NCBI RefSeq assembly: GCF_000149955.1 | Contig: NC_030991.1 | Span: forward strand, 4,363,381 to 4,427,380 | Length of the DNA: 64,000 bases | Origin: Fusarium oxysporum f. sp. lycopersici 4287 | Lineage: Eukaryota > Ascomycota > Sordariomycetes > Hypocreales > Nectriaceae | Direction: 5' to 3' | In this document: piece by piece, positions 21,900 to 33,908 of the stretch | Numbering within the stretch: the stretch's first letter is position 1 | Layout: each line of letters opens with the position of its first letter | Position numbers and translations under genes: made by a program | Notes under the pieces: model-generated | What the model saw: the letters and a program-made list of their open reading frames with translations, nothing else | What the model was told of the DNA's origin: nothing | Database searches by the model: none

Positions 21900-24081
21900 G
21901 TACTTTCCTTGCGAGTTCATTAGTTGAGCCACGAAGTCTCGAATGAAGTAACGGATCCTACGAAGATGATATAGGCATCGGAATACCAAAGGCGCAGTCT
22001 ATATCTGATAGCTCTATCTGAAAAGGCCAGTTGTTCTTTTACGCCGCTTGGAGCCCGTTAACAAGTTTTCGGAAGGCAATCCTTCCACTTGGAAAAGCAG
22101 GCGGCATTTTTGCGGGTTTGTGTGAGAGTTTGAGAACAGGTTTTTGGTCGTCTGCTTTCGGCAATCAAGGATCAGGACGACTTCCTAAGGTTACTGATTG
22201 AGTTATCATAAAAGCTCATTTTTATGTTTAAATTTGGAGTCTTCTCGTCGTTGGGGCTTTGTACCTCTTACCTTCCAAATACTTGAGTAAATTGGGGGTT
22301 TTCATTGTAGTGCCTTGATACATCTCGTTGAGATATCATAAACTTTAACGATCGACCAAATTGTGCCGTAGCATTTGCGTGGCAATTGCATTTTAATAGA
22401 TCCACTACATTATAATACGAGGGTGGCATTGGCCGATCGCTAAGTCTGGTTACGGCTTAGCCGGTCAGCCTAGCAAGTGGCAGACATCTTTCATGAAAAA
22501 GGCATCCTCCTTTTGCCCCAATCCAGTTGTAAAGACAGATTATCAAAATAATCAAGGATCAGTCTCATTACGAACCACTGAGCGGCTAGAAGTTGAGTAC
22601 GTAGGCTGCGAGGGTACCGGCTGGCAAATGAGATGACATTGCTTCAAGGGTCTGAGCATGCCAGGGCTGTGCGACTGTCGCGGGGTTAGCCTGGGACGGC
22701 AGACTAATATTCCCCACTTGGCGTAATTTTGTCGCGTCAATGATAACCTCCCCTGGAATCGTCTTCAAGGTGCACAGCAGCCGCCGGACTATCAGGTGGC
22801 CACGAATCGCCTCCTACAACAAGGGTCAGGATGCTTTGCGGCAACCTGTAAGTATCCCATATCTTCTCAAGCTTTTGGTCATGGCTCGCCCCCTCAAAAG
22901 CTCTCGCACTTAGTTACAACGTCCGAACCTGTCACCACTACGCCGAATGGGGCACGTTTTGAGACACGGTGATCTGTGCAACCCGTGCTGGGTTCGTTAC
23001 ATGTGTTTCCCATGCTTTTTATGCAAGCAACCAGTGACTGTCAATCGAAAGATCGCCATGTAGCACATACTGTGTACAAGCTGGTAATGATATCGCTGGC
23101 CAGAGGTAACTGCACTGTAGAAATGCATCTAATTTAGACTAAGGTATCTCATCACGGGATGTAGTCACATTCAAGATCATATCCACATCCACCAGTGGTG
23201 CCTGACTGATGCAGGATTTCCGCTATGAGGGAAGAATGAAGGGAGTGAGATTTCGAAACTACACCTTCTTGACACTCTACAGCTAGAACTTCGCGCCTTG
23301 CCTTATGAGTTCCAGTCCCTTCCCACCAGCAGACTCTCGAGATGTATGTCACTACGAGGAAGTCGCGTTGGTGCGCAGGGACAGCCAAGGACTTTCCCCT
23401 GTGATTGAAAACATAGAGGGCTCCCGGGACTCAAACGATAGGCTACTCATCCGATCGGGTTACCTATCAAACACGTTATAAGTAGATTTATAATCAATCC
23501 CTACTAACTTTTTCCCTTTGAATTTGCCTTACCGCTAACATTGTTACGGCCTTTATTAAAAAATCATGCTGGACCTAGAGCCAACCTAATGTTTCTCCGC
23601 ATTCTTGACTCTGAAGCGGGCATTTCTGGCATTATCTGGGTAGATGTTGATTCGAATTCAAAGCCTTTTTGGGTTCTCATGGCCTGATATACCTCTTCTA
23701 GACTTCTTTTGGACTATGTGATCTGCTTAATGAAGGTTCCGCGCTCTTCAATCAGGTGGCGCTCACATACGACAACTTATCTGTCAGAAATTCTACCCAG
23801 TCGGTCGCTCAGTGTTCATCTTAGCACCGTTTTCCTTGACTGGTCCCCATCTCGCTTACGGCTTATCCTATCATGTGTGTCACCGTGTCTATATACATTA
23901 TCGCACCGATACTCGGGGTCCCAAACTTTTGTCCAAATTACCAAATTCCTACACTCTATACATCGTCATCGCCAAAAACACCATCTACGCAGTCAGAAAT
24001 GCACCATTAATAGACTCAGTTAAATCCTCAATCACATTTATGTCCTTGGCATAGGAGAGCACCTGGCCAAGAAATGGTAGT
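21900..24081. other. Spacer without recognised gene
   Basis: Nothing intact is seen. A 42-bp hairpin-containing piece at 22314-22355 recurs at 5252-5293. Small minus frames at 22586-22768 and 23152-23388 (the latter with a C-terminal CGYDLECDYIP) lack further support. Confidence 0.45.
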
Positions 24082-26691
24082 TTATGGCTCCGCATAAGGG
24101 ACATCGACATCTGCACCATACGCTAGCAATACCTCAAGCGTGTCAATAAACCCGTGCTCATAAGCTAGGGTTAGTGCGGTCATGCTCTGATAGTCGAAGA
24201 CGTCGACGGTTGCGCTGGCCTCAAGTAGGAGCCGCACTACACCAGCCTGGTCATCGGCGGCCGCCCAGTGTAGGGGTGTCAGGCCTTTGTTGTCTTGAAT
24301 GTCTAAAACACAAGTGCTTGATCCTGCTGGAAGACTTTGCTGGTCTTCAATGGGCCCATTACAATGACAGTCGTTGTCATGAGGTCTGTTGTATATGCTG
24401 TCCTCACTGCTGTCATGGTGATGCTGTAACAACAGGGCTATTGCGTCGTCATTCTTGACTCCGTGGCCGTTCCAGACGGCCCAGTGAAGCGCCGTCCACC
24501 CTTCTGAGTCAGCGGCTTGCAGGTGATTTGAGTCTTTGTTCCGACTTTGCCCGTCAGCCAAAAGCTCACGCACAAGATCTAGAAGACCCATATGCGAGGC
24601 TATCATTAGAGGAGTGAGTTTGTCGGGGTACTTCGAGCTCGTGCTGATAGTATTCCAGTACAGCTGGAACCAGTCATGGAAGGTACATGTAGATGTGTTG
24701 CAGAGGGTGATAGCTTTGTTGACGATGGTGTTGTTGCCGCAGCTTCCAGTAGAGGCGGAAGAAGAGGCGTGGCCGAGACGGTAGTGTGTACCCCAGTATT
24801 TGGCAGCGTAGTCAAACAGACCGGCGCCTCTCCCGCTCTTTTGGCAAGTTGGGCCACTGTTTTCTTCAACCGTGGGACAGTCCTCGTTGTCAAAGCCCTC
24901 GTCACCACAATCCGTGACATTTATACCTGCCCTGCGGTCTGACGACGACGCGTCGTTTCTCGCACCATCGAGCGTAAGATACACAGCACAGATCTCAGCC
25001 AGACACTTGTTCACCCCAACCACGTCTAAGCACCCTTTGTACTGGTACATACCATTGCCGACAGGCGACCTGGGTACATCTGCCGATCGCAATAGGAATT
25101 GGGTGGCCGTCTTGTGCATAAATGACACCGTCTTGTTGTTTTTGATCCTAATGAACGGTCCACAGACAGCATGTAAGAACTGGGCAATATCAGGACGACA
25201 CCGGTGCTCGACCTGCCTGATGAAGCTGTCATCAGGTCGGACTGCGAGCGCAACATCAATCTCGTCCAGCGTAAGGGGACGCTGCGAGGCTGCAAGAATG
25301 GAGAGTATACGCGACAGCTCCTCGGGCGCCTCTGAGCGTTTAAAAGTACTGTTGTACAGCCCATCTAGTTCATTCTGGGTAGACCTCAGTGTTGGCACAA
25401 AGGACTGCAGCCAGGTCTGGGGATTGATCTCGAGCTGTTCCAGTACCATATCGACCCAAAGGAACGTATTGTCGGACCTCTTTATTAGCTCCTCCTCGAT
25501 GTCACGGCGCATATCGTCGTCGCAGTCCATTATACACAGCACCTCAACACAACTAGCGCGGATAAATTTCTTAACGTCTTGTTTTATGGGTTCCGCGTGG
25601 TCTGCGAGATCGATTTGGTGAAAGGCAGGGAGGTTAGTGAACACCTTGTCGAATTGTTGGTTACAGTGACTTGTGACGGCGAGTTTGAAACATCCGACAT
25701 CTCTATCACTGTTATTGCTGTCGGATGTGAGTGAGGCGAGGAAGCTGATGGCTTTCTTCATAGACGTAGTCTCACAATCGTCCAGTGCATCCACGACACA
25801 AACCAGCCTTTTGGGCTTCCTCTCCGGCGCGGACACGATGGCCGCAAAGATCTCGAATAGTTTATCAAGATCCAACTCGCGACGACTTTTCTCCAAGTAC
25901 TTGTTGGCTATCAGAACAAGCGCTGGGTCGGCTTGCAGGAGCTGGTGGATAAGGGCGAAGAGGAGCGCCGTCCCGTCGACCTGATCTTCGGTACTCCAGT
26001 CAAAGAAGAAATAGGTGGTCAGATAATCGGTACCGTACAAAGATAGATCTTGATCGATGCTCTCGATGAGAAAAGTAGCCAGGGTTGTCTTTCCGCAGCC
26101 AGGGTCGCCGGTAATCCAGAGGAGGGATGACGACTGACTCTCAAGCCACTGGACATATTCGGGCACTCCAAGGAACCACACACAAGTGTCATCAATAGGC
26201 GGCTCTATCCTGGCCTTATGACCAATATAGTCGGATTTATCAAACTGTTCGATCTAGGTTTTTTTGAGCTGCCGCTTTTATCCGAACAAGGCTAATCGTT
26301 ATATACTTACGATTGCAGTGGTTACATCACTTGGTTTTTGGTACATATCTCTTATGATCGCCTCAGACATTGGCACTGCGGTCATTAGGAGCTGCCACTC
26401 GGCTGAATGCTTATCGACAATCTGGAGAGAAGAGTCGTGGTTAGAAGGAATTCCGCGACGGTGGTAGCGCTCGACTATATCGATGATAGTGGCTTTTGTC
26501 TGTATCAGTCCAAGACAATTGAAGCCCAGCAATTCAAAATAATGTTGGTGAGAGACCAGGCTGCAGGGTAGAATGTTGGGAGGAACATGTGTGCATTGCA
26601 GCTTCAACATGAAGAATGCCTTGTAAGGCGCATCTGCTCGGCATGGCCTCAAGCCCCTCCTCTCCTCGTTGAACCTCAAGAATCCAGACAC
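24082..26691 (-). CDS. NACHT-ankyrin NLR-like protein, 5' end missing
   Basis: This is a STAND-type signal NTPase of the fungal NLR class, the group that includes incompatibility and immunity receptors. Exon A runs 26691-26311, a 57-nt intron (GTAAGT...CCTAG) covers 26310-26254, and exon B runs 26253-24082, together about 850 codons. Exon A is an N-terminal domain I do not recognise. Exon B carries the NACHT P-loop GDPGCGKTT, a Walker B LVCVVDALDDCE, winged-helix-like sequence, then about four ankyrin repeats (TPLMIASHMG, TALHWAVWNG, TPLHWAAADD, TALTLAYEHG) at the C-terminus. No in-frame stop is present. There is no ATG at the start of exon A (first is 26610), and the frame abuts the CCTACTCTTCT module at 26691, so the original 5' end is probably lost or lies in an unseen exon. 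It may therefore not be expressed normally. Confidence 0.85.
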
Positions 26692-27151
26692 CTACTCTTC
26701 TATTATTAATCTTCGTGTACCCCGCATCTTTGCCTATCCCCCCTGTTCGCCCTCACATGTGTTTCTATCTATGGCCTATTTCCATGCGTCTCTATTTCAT
26801 AGCGATTAACCTTCCCTTTTTCCTGAACGCGTGTCCTGGGCTGCTTTTATCATCGAGACCCTTTATCGTAGCTTGATTTGAAGCTTTTATCCAACACTAC
26901 TTTCTAATTGATTTCATCCAACGGCCGGTCGAAATCAACCGCATTTCGCTATGGAACTCCAGGATCTCTTTCACTACGGCCATTCTTGGCGTATCATTGT
27001 TTGCAAATGGTGTGACGTATCGCAAACTAACATCCCCGGCACGTCCAACAACAGCATAATTCAATACGTGCATATTAGACCGCTGCTATCAAGCTATTTG
27101 AGCGAAGCCTTGACCATCTGCCTCTCGTACGAGACCCCGATGGGATCTCCA
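26691..27151 (+). pseudogene. OrsD-domain gene 5' module and truncated start
   Basis: The segment begins with the recurrent block CCTACTCTTCTATT and runs 260 bp to an ATG at 26951. That ATG starts MELQDLFHYGHSWRIIVCKWC, which is homologous to the start of the OrsD-domain ORF at 61727 (MELEDLFYYDPSWRIIVCKQC). The zinc-finger part is already garbled, and the sequence is cut at 27152 by a solo LTR. It is thus a relic of the same gene or element family as 61438-62356. The OrsD domain (named from the orsellinic acid cluster) has a C2H2-like finger and unknown function. Confidence 0.75.
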
Positions 27152-27276
27152 TGTTAAACAAAAATGGGTTGGTTGTGTTGTTCTTAGTTCTACGCTACAT
27201 ATACCTGAGAGGAGCACCGCTCCTTACATAGTATCCACATCGCAGCCACCAGCACCTTAGTCACATGGTCTCAACA
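27152..27276 (-). repeat. Solo copia LTR
   Basis: The 125-bp segment has TG...CA ends and matches the LTRs at 28666-28799 and 34548-34683, including CTTACATAGTATCCACATC, with more divergence and a short internal deletion. No internal element sequence is attached on either side, so it is a solo LTR. It interrupts the OrsD relic precisely at 27151/27152. No target duplication is obvious. Confidence 0.85.
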
Positions 27277-27347
27277 GGGGGGTCGCGCAGGCCCTACGAA
27301 GGCCAGGGGATGATCGATTCTGAGACCCCCAGATCGATAGATGTAGC

Positions 27348-27803
27348 TCAGGTGGTCTTGTCGCGCAAAACAAAAAGTTCCCGCCTCCACCCAAACCACC
27401 TTGACATTCTCTTGCCCATGATCCGTAACAGAACTGGATCGATCTTGTCAACAGGATGTGGCTTGTGAAAGACGATCCTGCCTCCCTCCCTGGACAACTG
27501 CTTAAACGCCACTGCCGAGCCGCTGTTGTTCCTCGCAGTAAATCCCGCATCAATCATGGCATGAACAAATCGATCCCACAACACGTCCTTCACAACCTCA
27601 TCTCTGTCGGGGAACATAAGTTGAAAGACCCCCAACGATTGCCTCGTTACTCTAATGGCGGTACCTTTGGCCAACTCGGTGGGTTCTCCGTGAGCACTTG
27701 GAGCATTGTCCCGTAGCTCTATTATATCACCGGGAGAAGCACCTTGCTCTCCCCGTGTTTTAGCTTTTTCTCGGCGTGTAACTATCTTGGACGACCGAGA
27801 CAT
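27348..27803 (-). pseudogene. C-terminal domain fragment of unnamed fungal family
   Basis: The 151-codon frame has ATG at 27803. The last ~90 residues (VFQLMFP...VVKDVLWDRFVHAMIDAGFTA...SAVAF...GRIVFHKPHPVDKIDPVLLRIMGKRMSRWFGW) match a domain I recall as common at the C-terminus of otherwise unannotated Pezizomycotina proteins. The GSAV...IVFHKPHP pattern is reminiscent of a small alpha/beta HicA-like or dsRBD-like fold, but that is only inference. It lies directly behind a NACHT fragment in another frame, so it is probably a fragment brought there by rearrangement rather than a complete gene. Confidence 0.5.
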
Positions 27804-28237
27804 GAGTCGTTAACAAATTGGCAGAGAGTCGCGGCGAAAATAAATAGAGGCACCGCCGCCTTTGTAATTTTCTCGAGGTTGGCTTCCCCCGGCCAGTCCA
27901 CTGGTAGTCTCAGCTCTTCTACTACCTCTTTGTTGAATCGGTTGCGAATATTGGTGAACTCATAGTGGAGAAAGACAGATATGTCGTGCTCAATGATCGA
28001 TTGTGGAATTTTGTGCAATATCAGGTCTTGATGGGTATCGCCGATGGCGGAAAAGCCAAGACGTACAGGAAGTTCGGGTCTGCTAGTAACAAGCACTCGA
28101 ACACGTAAAGAACCCGCGGACAGTAGGGTGGAGAAGAGTTTGAGAAGGGGCTTAATGTCAGCATCCTTCTCGCACTCATCTAACGCATCAATGACAACAA
28201 ACAACGCCCGAGAGGATGGCGTTGTCGCTGCTTTCAT
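27782..28237 (-). pseudogene. NACHT-domain fragment
   Basis: The frame contains the Walker B part of a fungal NACHT NTPase: ALFVVIDALDECEKDADIKPLL, then the sensor region LRVRVLVTSRPELPVRLGF and LHKIPQSIIEHDISVFLHYEF, ending FIFAATLCQFV just before the stop. The P-loop half is missing. Upstream codons up to about 28370 remain open but do not match the expected P-loop. The fragment is cut at FVNDS, where the next sequence belongs to the unrelated C-terminal domain at 27348-27803. It is a broken NLR. Confidence 0.8.
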
Positions 28238-28665
28238 CAGTGGCTCACTTCCACTTGGTCTTTGAACAGTGAAGAGGACCGCCCTCAGGACTCTGCGATC
28301 TATGTTCCATTGCGCTTTTGTTATTTTTCTGTCATCGAAGATATTGCGGGCGGTATCGCGAGCTCGGTGATGCTGGTGTACGTCAGTGCCATGCGAAGGC
28401 TCTCGACCTCACGCGAAGAGGAATACCTCAAGCCTTGCTGGTTCAGCCCCATCTTAGCGAGGGTTATCTATTGTTCCCGATTTGCTCATCTTTACGTTGT
28501 AGCAATTGGCCAAACATTGTGGTATAATGTCTAAGTTGTGAGCTATATGTGTTATTTGCAGTTAAGACCTGTGCTTGAGAACTTCAATCAGCACAGAGAG
28601 CTTAGTAGAAAAAGCAATTTACCGCCTCCTAGATCTTCTGTAAAATCGGTTCAGATCCAATCTGA
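28238..28665. other. Spacer between NACHT fragment and copia 3' LTR
   Basis: Nothing is convincingly recognised beyond the upstream open extension of the NACHT fragment. Confidence 0.4.
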
Positions 28666-28799
28666 TGAAACAAAAATGGGTTCATTGTGTTGTTGTTAGT
28701 TCTAAGTTACATGTGTCTGAGAGGAGCACAGCTCCTTACATAGTATCCACATCCTAGCCACCAGTAGGTCGGAACCACCTTAGCCACACTGTCTCAACA
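28666..28799 (-). repeat. Copia 3' LTR
   Basis: The segment has TG...CA ends and starts TGTTGAGACAGTGTGG on the minus strand. The polypurine tract GAGTGGGAG lies immediately upstream (forward 28800-28808). The short ~135-bp length matches the other LTR. Confidence 0.9.
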
Positions 28800-28939
28800 C
28801 TCCCACTCGAGCTGCTGTTGGGCTTGATGTGCACGCCTGTCGAGCCTCGTTAAAACCCCAAAAACACCTTCGTGGGTGAAAACTGCAGGGAAAGAGCTAT
28901 CTCGACATGAGCGCTTAGGATCTCTTAATGGTCTCGTGC

Positions 28940-29638
28940 AATCTTAGGGCAGTTGGTCTTCTTCTGTCCGCAGAAGATCTCCCTCCAAGTTCATCTTTGC
29001 ACCTTTCCTTTCAGTCCAGTGCGATCCTGAACTTGCGGGTCTTCTTCTTTTCCACAGAAGATCTCCTACTGACACCCATCTTTGCACGGTCTTGCAAGCT
29101 TTCTTGGGACCGCAGGTCTTCTTCTATGCACAGAAGATCTCCTGCCTCTGCCCGTCTCTGCAGGTCTTGCAATCTTTCTTTGGCATCGTAGGTCTTCTTC
29201 TATGCACAGAAGATCTCCCACTGAAGCCCATCTCTGCAGGTTTCGCAAGCTTTCTTGGGACTGCAGGTCTTCTTCTGTCCACAGAAAATCTTCTGCCTAT
29301 GCCCATCTCTGCAGGTCTTGCGATCTTGGGGTTGCAGGTCTTCTATCAGGTCTTCTATCCGCAGAAGATCTCCTGCCTACACCCGTCTCTGCAGGTCTTG
29401 AAGTCTTTCTTGAAATTGTAGGTCTCTTGTCCATGATGGGTCTCCCACTTCAGTCCATCTTTGCACGTTCCTCACGCTCGGCACAACCTCGAGACCATGG
29501 ATTTCCTTCTACTTGTTTAGAAGCTCTCCCATTCTAATTCATCTTTGCGCCTTCCTCACGTTTCCGTGCAATCTTAGATCCGTGGGTCTCCTGTATGTTC
29601 ATGGCAGGTCTCCTGTTTTGGTTCATCTCTGCACCTTC
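28940..29638 (-). repeat. ~78-bp tandem repeat in copia 3' region, about 9 units
   Basis: Units recur with spacings of about 71-84 bp, anchored by CAGAAGATCT at 28971, 29055, 29131, 29207, 29282 (variant), 29362 and degraded versions near 29433, 29517 and 29602. Each unit contains GGTCTTCTTCT facing AGAAGATC, so it can form a hairpin. The array fills the space between the pol stop and the 3' LTR. Open frames across it are repeat artefacts. Confidence 0.9.
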
Positions 29639-32600
29639 TCATGGTCGTCGTTCTTTGAGACCTAGTGCGTTTCTAAACAATAGGAAACGATCCTTTGGCA
29701 ACGCCTTTGTTAGACCGTCGGCCACTTGTTTGCCTGTCGGAATGTACTGGAACTCAATGGTTCCATCATTGACTTTCTCTCTGCAGTAAGTGATGCTGAG
29801 TATCAATGTGCTTGGTTCTTGTATGGAACTGAGGTACTCGAACATTGCGATCGCTCCTTGGTTGTCCCCGAAAATTACAGTTGTCTTTAGTTCTGGAACC
29901 TCCTTGTATTCTTTCAACAGTTCTTGGAGCAGAGCTCGCAGCCAGACTGCTTCTTTTGCGGCTGCGGTTTGCCCCATGTATTCTGCTTCGCATGAAGACA
30001 GGGCCACTGTTCTTTGTCTCTTCGAGCTCCAGCTGATAGCGCCCGTACCAAGGTTGAACACATATCCAGACGTTGATCTTCGAGTTTCCAGGTCTCCCGC
30101 CCAATCCGAGTCGGTGTAGCCGAGGAGAGGTTGCAGTCCTCCTTGGTACACTAGTTCCAGATTTTGCGATCCCTTAAGGTATCGAAAGATACGCTTGACA
30201 GCTGTCTGATGCTCATTGGTTGGGTTCGCTAGGTGTCGACTGCATAAGGAGACAGCAAAAGCAATTTCGGGTCTCGTCCCCAGCATGAGATACATCAGGG
30301 ACCCGATCGCCTTGGCATACCACTCTTTTAGTTTGTCCGCTGCCTTGTAGTCAGGGCCTGGTTCTCCGAACTTGCTAGTCGAAACTGGTGTGGCATTGGG
30401 AGCACACTGGTCCATTCCAAAGTCTCTAAGTACTTTCTCGAGGTAGGTCGTCTGCGACAAGAAGATCGATCGGGTGGCTCTGTCTCTTCTTACGGACATG
30501 CCCAGGTAGTATTTGCATGGGCCCAGGTCCGTCATCTTGAACTTATTGCACAGATCTTGCTTGACCGCCACGATCTCGTCCTTGGAGGGCCCGGCAATAA
30601 GTAGATCGTCCACATAGACCGCAATGAACGTGTGACCTTTCACAAAGACTCCCATATCTGAAAGTAAAGGCTTGAACCCGAGGGTCGCGAGGAATGTCGA
30701 GAGAGTCTCATACCACACTCTTGGTGCTTGCTTCAGTCCATACAAGGCTCTCAAGAGCTTGCAGACTCTCCCACTTCCATCGTCGAATCCTTCCGGGTTG
30801 CTGGACGTATATCTCCTCAGTCACGAGGCCATAGAGGAATGCTGTCTTGACGTCCATTTGTTCCAGTTCCAAATCGAGTGCTGCCGCGATGGCAAATATC
30901 ATCTTGTAGCTCATCGGCTTGACAACAGAGGCGAAGGTTTCGTTGAAGTCAATTCCTTCCCTTTGCTCGAATCCTCTCACGACAAATCGCGCTTTGTACC
31001 GTAGAACTTGCCCATTTTCTCCTCTTTTGAGCTTAAACACCCATTTGCCTCGAAGAGCCTTTCGTCCTGGGGGAAGCGTGACTAAGGTCCAGACACCATT
31101 CTCGACCAGAGATCCGTGTTCATCCTTCAATCCTCCCCACCAGAGTTTTCCATGTACACCCTGCGTGGCTTCCTTGAAGGTTCTTGGCTCGGACTGATCG
31201 ATATCGCGAGCGACTAGATACAGTTGTTCTGCAACCGTTGCTAGGAAGGCGAAGTTTGTGCTGGCGAGTATGTATCTCGATGGCAGCTGTCCCCTGGTCG
31301 ATCTTTCGGGCAGCCGAGACTCTGCATGCTTCTCTGTTTCTTCCGATGACACTTCGCGCTCGTCTGTGGCAACATGAATACTCGATCTGGTTGACTCTTG
31401 GTCTGGATCCCATCCTGTATCTCCCACTGGGGGCTCATCCGGCGTCGTCTCTCCACGGCCCGTTTCCCCGCTTCTGTTCGCCTCTCTCGACGCGATCGGA
31501 AGGGGCGACGGCTCTAGAACGATGGCATTTTCCACATCGCTATCCTCTTCTCCGACTACTCGTCGTCGTTGTGATGGTCTCTGGTCACTCATTTGATGCG
31601 TGAGATTGTCGAGTGTTGGTTCGACATTTTTGATGTTTTCAGAGAAGACAACATTGTTAGACACAAAGACTCGTCCCCGTTCGTCAAGGAGTATATAGTT
31701 TGTACTGCCCTGATAGCCGAGAAGCTGACAGGGAATACTCTTCGACTGCATCTTCTTTCGCTTAGAGGATGGAAGCAGAGCCCATCCTCGTGAGCCAAGA
31801 ACTCGCAGATGGCTGAGGTCAGGAACATCTCCATACCAGGCTTGGTAAGGAGTAGTAGAAATGCTCGCCGTAGGACAGAGATTTCGGATGCGGTTCACTG
31901 CCTTGAGGAAGTACGGCCACCATTTCAAAGCGAGTCCGGATTTGAGCAGTGTCGGTGTGAGTTTTTCCAGGATGATTCGATTGAGAACTTCAGCCAATCC
32001 ATTTTGTTCGTGTTGCTCAGTTCCTGTGTAAGAGAGTTTGATTCCTCTGTCCCGGCATAGTCGGGTCAAACTGTGGCTTCGATTCTCTCCCCCTCGGTCG
32101 AGGTGCAGGAAGTGACATCGTCTTTCCGGTCTCTCGAACTGTTGCAACAGATGATGGAAGCACTCTTCAAACTCTGACCGTTCTTTGACTGGGTACACCC
32201 AGGACATTTGAGTAAAGTCATCAATAAAGCAAACCCAGTACCGGCTGCCGTCTACTCCCACTTCTGGGAATGGTCCGGCAATATCTGCATGAATACACTC
32301 CAGAGGGTAAATGCCTTTCTTGATCGGTCGGACATGGGGACATTCCCTGAGTTTGCCCTGTACGCAGGCTCCACATGGGTTTGATGTAGAATCATCCGGT
32401 CGAATTCCAGTAGACATATTCATCAGTCTCTTGATATTCCTCTCTCCCAAATGTGCGAGTCGCTCGTGCCAAAGGTGCAGTCGAGGATCTCCCACCGAAA
32501 AAGATGCCAAAGCGGTTTGAAAGGGACGGTCCTCAACTTCATCGACTACATATACGCCTGATATTCTTGTCGCAGTGAGGACGACTTTTCCCTTGTTTGT

Positions 32601-33908
32601 AACCACTGCCTTCCCATTCCGAAAGACAACTTCTGCTCCCTTCTTCTCTAGTGCTGACACAGACAAGAGGTTCGAATGTCCTTCTGGAACATAAAGAGCG
32701 TTATCGAGAGTAACATTTTGTGATCCCTTAGGCCCTTGAACGCGGAGGCAGTACGTTCCGCACCCTCCTGGCATGACCTTTATGTCCGCAATACCATTGA
32801 TGGGGAGACCGTGGTACCTGTGAAGTGATGTAAAGTTCTCCTGTCGACAAAAGATATGCGAGGAGGCGCCACTATCCAAGACGTGGATACGTTCGAGGGC
32901 CCGAGTTTGAAGAGATGCTTGAAGACCGGAAGGTCCGAGTGATGAGCCAATCAATCCAAGGTGGCCTTGGAAGTCATTTTGCCAGAGTGCCAGTCGAGCT
33001 TGGTCAGGTTGGAGGTGTGCAGGAGTTGTATACGTGGCAGATTCCAGTTCATTATTCGTCTTCTCCCTTTCCTTCTCCCGAACCTGCATTTTACGTTGTC
33101 GTCTCTCGTAACCAGCTTTGATACGATCTCTTCTAAGTTCTGGGTGGAGCCTCCAACAAGTAGACCTGTCATGCCCTTTTCTTCCACAGTATCCACAGCA
33201 TGATGTATCCTGGGCCATCATGGCTCTATGTGCCATCTTGGCCGTGGCGCTTCTTTGTCTGTCCTCCTCCTGAGGTGCGGCAAAGATGGCGGTTTCAAAC
33301 GTAACGGCCTCTTTGAGAACAACGTTGCGATTGCTCGGATTTCGGATAGGAAGGATGTTGTGATTCTGATTGAAGGCAGTGAGAAACAGTTCATAGTCCG
33401 GACCAAGTCCACAAAGGAACTTATTGACAAAATGCGGTTCCCCGATCTGGCAGGTGTCATCCATCTCCAAGAGTTCAGCCCTGACTTGACGTAGCTTATT
33501 TGCGTATTCCATGACCGAATCGCAAGATTCAAGCGTGAGTTCTTGATATCTGCGGTCGAGCTCTTGGAAGATGGCGCTTCCGACGGGCCGATATCGGGTC
33601 TCAAGGTGGTTGATCATGCCCTGAGCCGTCGAGATCCCTGTGGTAAACACTCGGGCGTTATAACCGAGACGACTTCGAATGGCACCGCATGCTCGATCTT
33701 GGCGGCTCCTCCAGGCCTCAATCTGGGTTGCAAGGTCGTTACCTTCTGTTGGTGGTTGAGCATTCCTGGTCAGAAGGTCTCCATATCCACACATGTCCAG
33801 AAGGTCGAGCATTTCTCTCTTCCAGGTCAGCCACTGGCTGGTTTGCTCCAGCTTTGGAATGGTGCCGGAACTGCCTATGAGATTGAGCGATTCTTTGGAA
33901 AGGGACAT
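29639..33908 (-). pseudogene. Copia Gag-Pol polyprotein with one frameshift
   Basis: The ATG is at 33908. The first frame (to 30708, 1066 residues) contains Gag, a CCHC knuckle (CGYCGRKGHDRSTC), protease active site VLDSGASSH, integrase zinc site (HERLAHLG...CGAC) and its DDE residues (HADIAGPF, HLDRGGEN and the NGLAEVLNR Glu), and the first half of RT (MDVKTAFLYG). The second frame (30754-29639) continues with ALYGLKQAPRVWY, catalytic YVDDLLIAG, RNase H (TDSDWAGD...SSCEAEYM...FGDNQGAI) and ends near GLKERRP. The frames are separated by a single-base shift near 30793, where one extra G is present in a CCGG context. All domains are otherwise complete, so this copy was recently functional or the shift is an error. 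Confidence 0.95.

Noticed and set aside
28928..29537. Several repeated-peptide ORFs (RRSSSMHRRSP-like)
   Set aside because: They are read-through of the 78-bp non-coding tandem repeat in the copia 3' region.
28940..29638. CRISPR array
   Set aside because: The units are contiguous degenerate tandem repeats without unique spacers, and the genome is eukaryotic.
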